Assembly (NCBI GenBank): GCA_944326175.1
Contig: CALVCY010000026.1
Coordinates: 1 to 8,210 of the forward strand
Direction: 5' to 3'
DNA from: an uncultured Erysipelotrichaceae bacterium
Lineage (GTDB): Bacteria > Bacillota_I > Bacilli_A > Erysipelotrichales > Erysipelotrichaceae
Length of the DNA: 8,210 bases
The notes beneath the pieces were generated by a model, which saw nothing but the letters and a program-made list of their open reading frames with translations, searched no databases and was not told the DNA's origin. Made by a program: the position numbers and the translations under genes. This document shows, in pieces, positions 5,529 to 8,210 of the stretch; position 1 is the first letter of the stretch, and each line of letters starts with the position of its first letter.

Positions 5529-6386
5529 ATGAAAACAGTGTGGAAACTGTTGGTGATCACCGGTGGGATACTGGTGGGATTGTTACTGATGATTGCTCAC
5601 AGTGTGTGGATCGCACCAGTAACGTTTAAGACCCGTTCCATTGCAATCTATTCTAACAAAATCAGTGATGATTTTTCAGGGGTGAAGATTGCATTCTTTT
5701 CAGATTTATATTACGGGGAATATTTTGATGAAGACCGATTGAATAAATTGGTCGAAACCATCAATGCAGCTGATCCGGATGTGATCATCTTCGGTGGAGA
5801 TCTGTTCAGTGATCATGCAACGATCGATGGTTCGACCATTGAAACCATAACGAATGCATTGGATGCATTGGTGGCACCATTAGGCAAATTCTATGTCCAT
5901 GGTGAACATGATTTGATCAATGGGGATTCGACCCGAGTGGATACGATCCTTACCAATGCCCAATTTGAAAATATCACCAACCGTGGTATCACCATTCGCA
6001 ATAAGAATACCTCTGCCATCCAATTGGTTGGTTTAGCCAATATGATCAATGAAACCCCAAATATCGCCTTGCTCAATACACTCTCTCCGACCATGTATAC
6101 CTTGGTCGTGACCCATACCCCGGATATCGTGTCAAAAATCAGTGTCAATGTGGATCGAGTAGTCGCTGGGGATTCATTGGGTGGACAGATCTATATCCCC
6201 TTTATCGGTGGGATCTATGAAACGCAAGGGTGTTCCTATTATCAGCATGGATCGTATACATTGAGCAATACAGTATTGGATATCAACAATGGGGCCGGTA
6301 CCACCATATTGGATGCTCGATTCGGTTCACCCGCCGGATTTATTTTATATACTTTCCACAATGGCAATGATCCAACAAGCAATTAA
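5529..6386 (+). CDS. Membrane-anchored metallophosphoesterase-fold protein with degenerate active site
   Basis: This 285-aa protein has an N-terminal transmembrane anchor (about 6-28) and an extracytoplasmic calcineurin-like phosphoesterase domain of the YkuE type. The motifs are in the right order but altered. The usual DxH is FSDLYYG (D59 kept, H replaced by Y61). GGDLFS keeps D91. The usual GNHD is GEHD (125-128, N to E126, H127 kept). The THTPD segment keeps H196. The usual GHTHGGQ is GDSLGGQ (214-220), losing both histidines. Four of the expected metal ligands are therefore changed, and normal two-metal catalysis is doubtful. The rest of the fold is intact, with no frameshift or truncation, so the gene seems maintained, perhaps in a binding or regulatory role. 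It diverges from the HAD gene and its stop overlaps that of the convergent pseudouridine synthase. Confidence 0.82.
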   Translation: MKTVWKLLVITGGILVGLLLMIAHSVWIAPVTFKTRSIAIYSNKISDDFSGVKIAFFSDLYYGEYFDEDRLNKLVETINAADPDVIIFGGDLFSDHATIDGSTIETITNALDALVAPLGKFYVHGEHDLINGDSTRVDTILTNAQFENITNRGITIRNKNTSAIQLVGLANMINETPNIALLNTLSPTMYTLVVTHTPDIVSKISVNVDRVVAGDSLGGQIYIPFIGGIYETQGCSYYQHGSYTLSNTVLDINNGAGTTILDARFGSPAGFILYTFHNGNDPTSN

Positions 6387-7276
6387 TGGTTCAACGCGGA
6401 AAGATAGTCGATCGGATCATCGATGGATAAGCTTTTTTGAGTGAGAGGATGCATCAATTCGATATGCGATGCATGTAATTTCAAACCACTTTGATCGATG
6501 ATCGAACCATAATACGGATCATTGATGATCGCATGATCGATGGATTGCATATGCACACGGATCTGATGGGTCCTACCACTATGCAAAGTGGCTTGGACCA
6601 CACTGACCGGTATATTTTGATAAACACCATATTGGATCACATCGATCTCTGTTTTAGATGGTTTACCATTGGGCAAGACCATATACCGATTGTTTTGGTG
6701 TCGGTTTTTACCAATGGGTTGATCGATCACGATATGTCGGGGTTTGACCATTCCTTTCACCATTGCCGTATATTGACGATGGATATCATGGTTGACGAAA
6801 TAGTCATTGAGCATGCCCACAAACAACTGATATTTGACACACACCACGATCCCACTGGTATCTTTATCCAGCCGATGCAGATAATAGATACCACCGTGAA
6901 TCCCATGGGTTTGATAATAGCCATGGATCAATGCCATCAAGGTATTGGGATTTTGAAGATCATTTGGATCATAGATGATCACTCCCTTGGGCTTGGAAAC
7001 GATCAAAAACAACTCATCTTCATATAATACGTTTAGATAAGATGGATTGATCCCATAGGGGATCGTTGGTTCGACCAACGGGATGATCAAACGATCATGT
7101 TTCGATTGAACCATGACGGTATGAGTCAATATCTGATCATTGAATCGTACTTGCTTTTCATTGATCAATGGTTGAACCAGTCGCATCGGAAAAACGGATT
7201 TGATTTGAGAAATCAAATCCATGTTGATTATAAATTGATCAATGATCAATCGATCGTTTTGGATCGTATAGCGCAT
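6383..7276 (-). CDS. RluA/RluD family pseudouridine synthase
   Basis: This 297-aa protein isomerises uridine to pseudouridine in structured RNA, most likely 23S rRNA (the RluD-type role). The diagnostic motif HRLDKDTSG is at 134-142 with catalytic D137. VLYEDELFLIVSKPKG (83-98) and LHSGRTHQIRVHM (231-243) are further family signatures, and GKPSKTEIDV (204-213) and LHASHIELMHP (267-277) complete the fold. The first 55 residues (with LINEKQVRFND) resemble a worn S4-like domain. Site specificity cannot be read from sequence, so no symbol is given. I prefer the ATG at 7276; a TTG at 7309 is in frame but overlaps the rpsO terminator U-tract. The TAA stop shares the tetranucleotide TTAA with the convergent neighbour, and no terminator separates them. 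Confidence 0.92.
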   Translation of the reverse strand: MRYTIQNDRLIIDQFIINMDLISQIKSVFPMRLVQPLINEKQVRFNDQILTHTVMVQSKHDRLIIPLVEPTIPYGINPSYLNVLYEDELFLIVSKPKGVIIYDPNDLQNPNTLMALIHGYYQTHGIHGGIYYLHRLDKDTSGIVVCVKYQLFVGMLNDYFVNHDIHRQYTAMVKGMVKPRHIVIDQPIGKNRHQNNRYMVLPNGKPSKTEIDVIQYGVYQNIPVSVVQATLHSGRTHQIRVHMQSIDHAIINDPYYGSIIDQSGLKLHASHIELMHPLTQKSLSIDDPIDYLSALNH

Positions 7277-7299
7277 GGTCCAACCACTTCTTTCCCTGA

Positions 7300-7339
7300 A
7301 GAAAAGCAAAAAAGAAAATAGGCCATTGGCCTATTTTCT
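7300..7339 (-). terminator. Intrinsic terminator of rpsO
   Basis: AGAAAATAGGCC (7313-7324) and GGCCTATTTTCT (7328-7339) form a 12-bp stem with a 3-nt loop. On the minus strand it is followed by a long T-rich run including TTTTTT. The rpsO stop codon (7331-7333) lies inside the stem, so coding and terminator sequences overlap. Confidence 0.92.
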
Positions 7340-7597
7340 CAAACCTAAATCCGCAACCAGTTTACGGTAACGGTTGACATCGTGCTTCATCAAATAACGC
7401 ATGAAGTTTTTACGACGGCCGACCATCTTCAACAGACCACGGTTGGAATGATAATCCTTCGGATTCTGTTTCATGTGTTCGGTCAGTTTGTTGATCTGAT
7501 AGGTCAATAATGCGACCTGCACTTCAACCGAACCGGTGTCGCCGTCTTTTTGAGCAAACTTGCTCAACACGACATTCTTTTCTTCCTTTGTCAACAT
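7331..7597 (-). CDS. rpsO: 30S ribosomal protein S15
   Basis: This 88-aa protein is full-length S15, which binds the three-way junction of 16S rRNA helices 20-22 early in 30S assembly. Clear family features are DTGSVEVQVALLT (20-32), INKLTEHMKQNPKDYHSNRGLL (35-56, with the conserved H-x(n)-D-H-S-RGL contacts), and the basic C-terminal helix MVGRRKNFMRYL with RYRKL. GGGAG lies 7 nt before the ATG at 7597. It follows the recO-like gene by 112 nt and ends in a strong terminator, so it is the last gene of its transcription unit. Confidence 0.97.
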   Translation of the reverse strand: MLTKEEKNVVLSKFAQKDGDTGSVEVQVALLTYQINKLTEHMKQNPKDYHSNRGLLKMVGRRKNFMRYLMKHDVNRYRKLVADLGLRK

Positions 7598-7604
7598 TGT
7601 TTTC

Positions 7605-7680
7605 TCCCTTTTCTTTGATGTCCTTCCAAGCTGCGCAAGTGGTCTGGGAAGACAACCGACTCCATAGCCTGAAAGCGTGT
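7605..7680 (-). promoter_or_regulatory. Candidate structured leader of rpsO
   Basis: The minus-strand leader contains CTTCC...GGAAG pairing (about 7623-7653) enclosing an 18-20-nt region, and an alternative GG...TCT-TCCC-AGA-CC hairpin that uses some of the same bases. Many bacterial rpsO leaders fold into S15-binding autoregulatory elements of differing shapes. Whether this one does is unproven. Confidence 0.35.
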
Positions 7681-7709
7681 ACTATTTAACCACAAAAGCA
7701 AACGATTGG

Positions 7710-8210
7710 CTACAACGATTGCAATAATCGTGCACTTTTTAACTCAAAGCCGAGATGATAGCGTATAAAAGAGAGCATATCCTGGATCAATGCCGGATCG
7801 ATCGGATCGAATTCTTCCAATAACGGATCATGAAAAGATGATGCATTCAGGAATGCCATGATCGTATAGAGTTGCATCAATGACAGTGTGGGATGGTTAT
7901 GACCATCGTCAACGAAGGGTTCGATCCGTCCGGCTTCGATATTGAATTGATAAAGGATATTACGTTTTTCATTGGGTAATTCGATATCGATGCGATATCC
8001 TAACGCATCCATTAGATGCAACAAATAAAACATCATCACATCATGGATGTTATCTTCAAATAAATCATTGAGGGCATCATTGGTAAAATCATAGAAATCC
8101 ACATGAGCATAATCCATATCAAACGTGATCTTTTCGATCAATTCAGTGATGATCTGACCATAGATGCTTTGGTATAGATCAAACGTGAGATCCACTCTGG
8201 AATCGAGGCA
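7710..8210 (-). CDS. recO: RecO-like recombination mediator, C-terminal part (5' end outside window)
   Basis: The frame is open to the right edge; 166 codons are visible. A GTG at 8195 could start it, but the reading frame continues upstream (CLDSR), and RecO is usually about 240 aa, so roughly the N-terminal OB-fold third should lie outside. The visible part is helical and matches the RecO C-terminal domain in layout: DLYQSIYGQIITELIEK, then MMFYLLHLMDALGYRIDIEL, and the hallmark end FIRYHLGFELKSARLLQSL, compared with the usual hlg-x-lKSr-x-l ending. RecO helps load RecA on SSB-coated DNA through RecR. The region that normally carries the CxxC zinc site after 'ALGY' has no cysteines. The gene is followed by rpsO on the same strand. 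The identification rests on the C-terminal signature and could be wrong. Confidence 0.65.
   Translation of the reverse strand, partial: CLDSRVDLTFDLYQSIYGQIITELIEKITFDMDYAHVDFYDFTNDALNDLFEDNIHDVMMFYLLHLMDALGYRIDIELPNEKRNILYQFNIEAGRIEPFVDDGHNHPTLSLMQLYTIMAFLNASSFHDPLLEEFDPIDPALIQDMLSFIRYHLGFELKSARLLQSL

Noticed and set aside
6491..7027. A 178-codon plus-strand ORF, rich in His, Ile and Asp
   Set aside because: It is the antisense shadow of the pseudouridine synthase, which has clear catalytic motifs.
1..8210. CRISPR arrays, tRNA or rRNA genes
   Set aside because: I found no regularly spaced repeat-spacer pattern, no cloverleaf with TTC-loop consensus and no rRNA segment on either strand.

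Overview
The window looks like a low-GC Bacillota chromosome with the standard genetic code: TGA is used as a stop and TGG for Trp. The gene families (DegV, HAD-IIA/NagD-like phosphatase, RluA/RluD pseudouridine synthase, S15, a RecO-like C-terminus) and the tight packing suggest Erysipelotrichia or a close relative. This placement is inferred from gene content and style, not from a marker phylogeny.

Layout. Positions 74-1246 (-) encode a secreted DUF4015-type putative glycoside hydrolase, diverging from a DegV/FakB-like lipid-binding protein at 1370-2230 (+). The two share a compact intergenic region with overlapping promoters. Positions about 2240-4620 are an accessory island. It holds an uncharacterised two-gene cassette on the minus strand (235-aa secreted protein, then a 72-aa two-helix membrane protein, closed by a strong bidirectional terminator). 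Upstream of the cassette are a 13-codon leader ORF with a near-perfect Shine-Dalgarno, a 10-bp palindrome, and a promoter whose -35 overlaps the second of two 13-bp direct repeats spaced exactly 20 bp apart. Next comes a decayed IS1595-family insertion sequence with two frameshifts, five in-frame stops and eroded terminal inverted repeats.

Housekeeping-style genes resume at 4717: a HAD-IIA phosphatase (-), a divergent membrane-anchored metallophosphoesterase-fold protein (+) that has lost most metal ligands, an RluA/RluD pseudouridine synthase (-) whose stop codon overlaps that of its convergent neighbour, rpsO (-) with a classic terminator, and the C-terminal part of a recO-like gene (-) running off the right edge.

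Two signals stand out. First, the secreted/membrane cassette has an elaborate upstream control region and sits between conserved genes beside a dead IS. It is the best candidate for an undescribed system, possibly a bacteriocin/immunity or signalling pair, but no function can be assigned from sequence alone. Second, the interrupted palindrome TGGT-N3-ACCA occurs 12 times by eye in the host-like parts of the window, against about 0.1 expected by chance, and not at all in the island. It therefore behaves like a host-genome signature word that marks the island as foreign.
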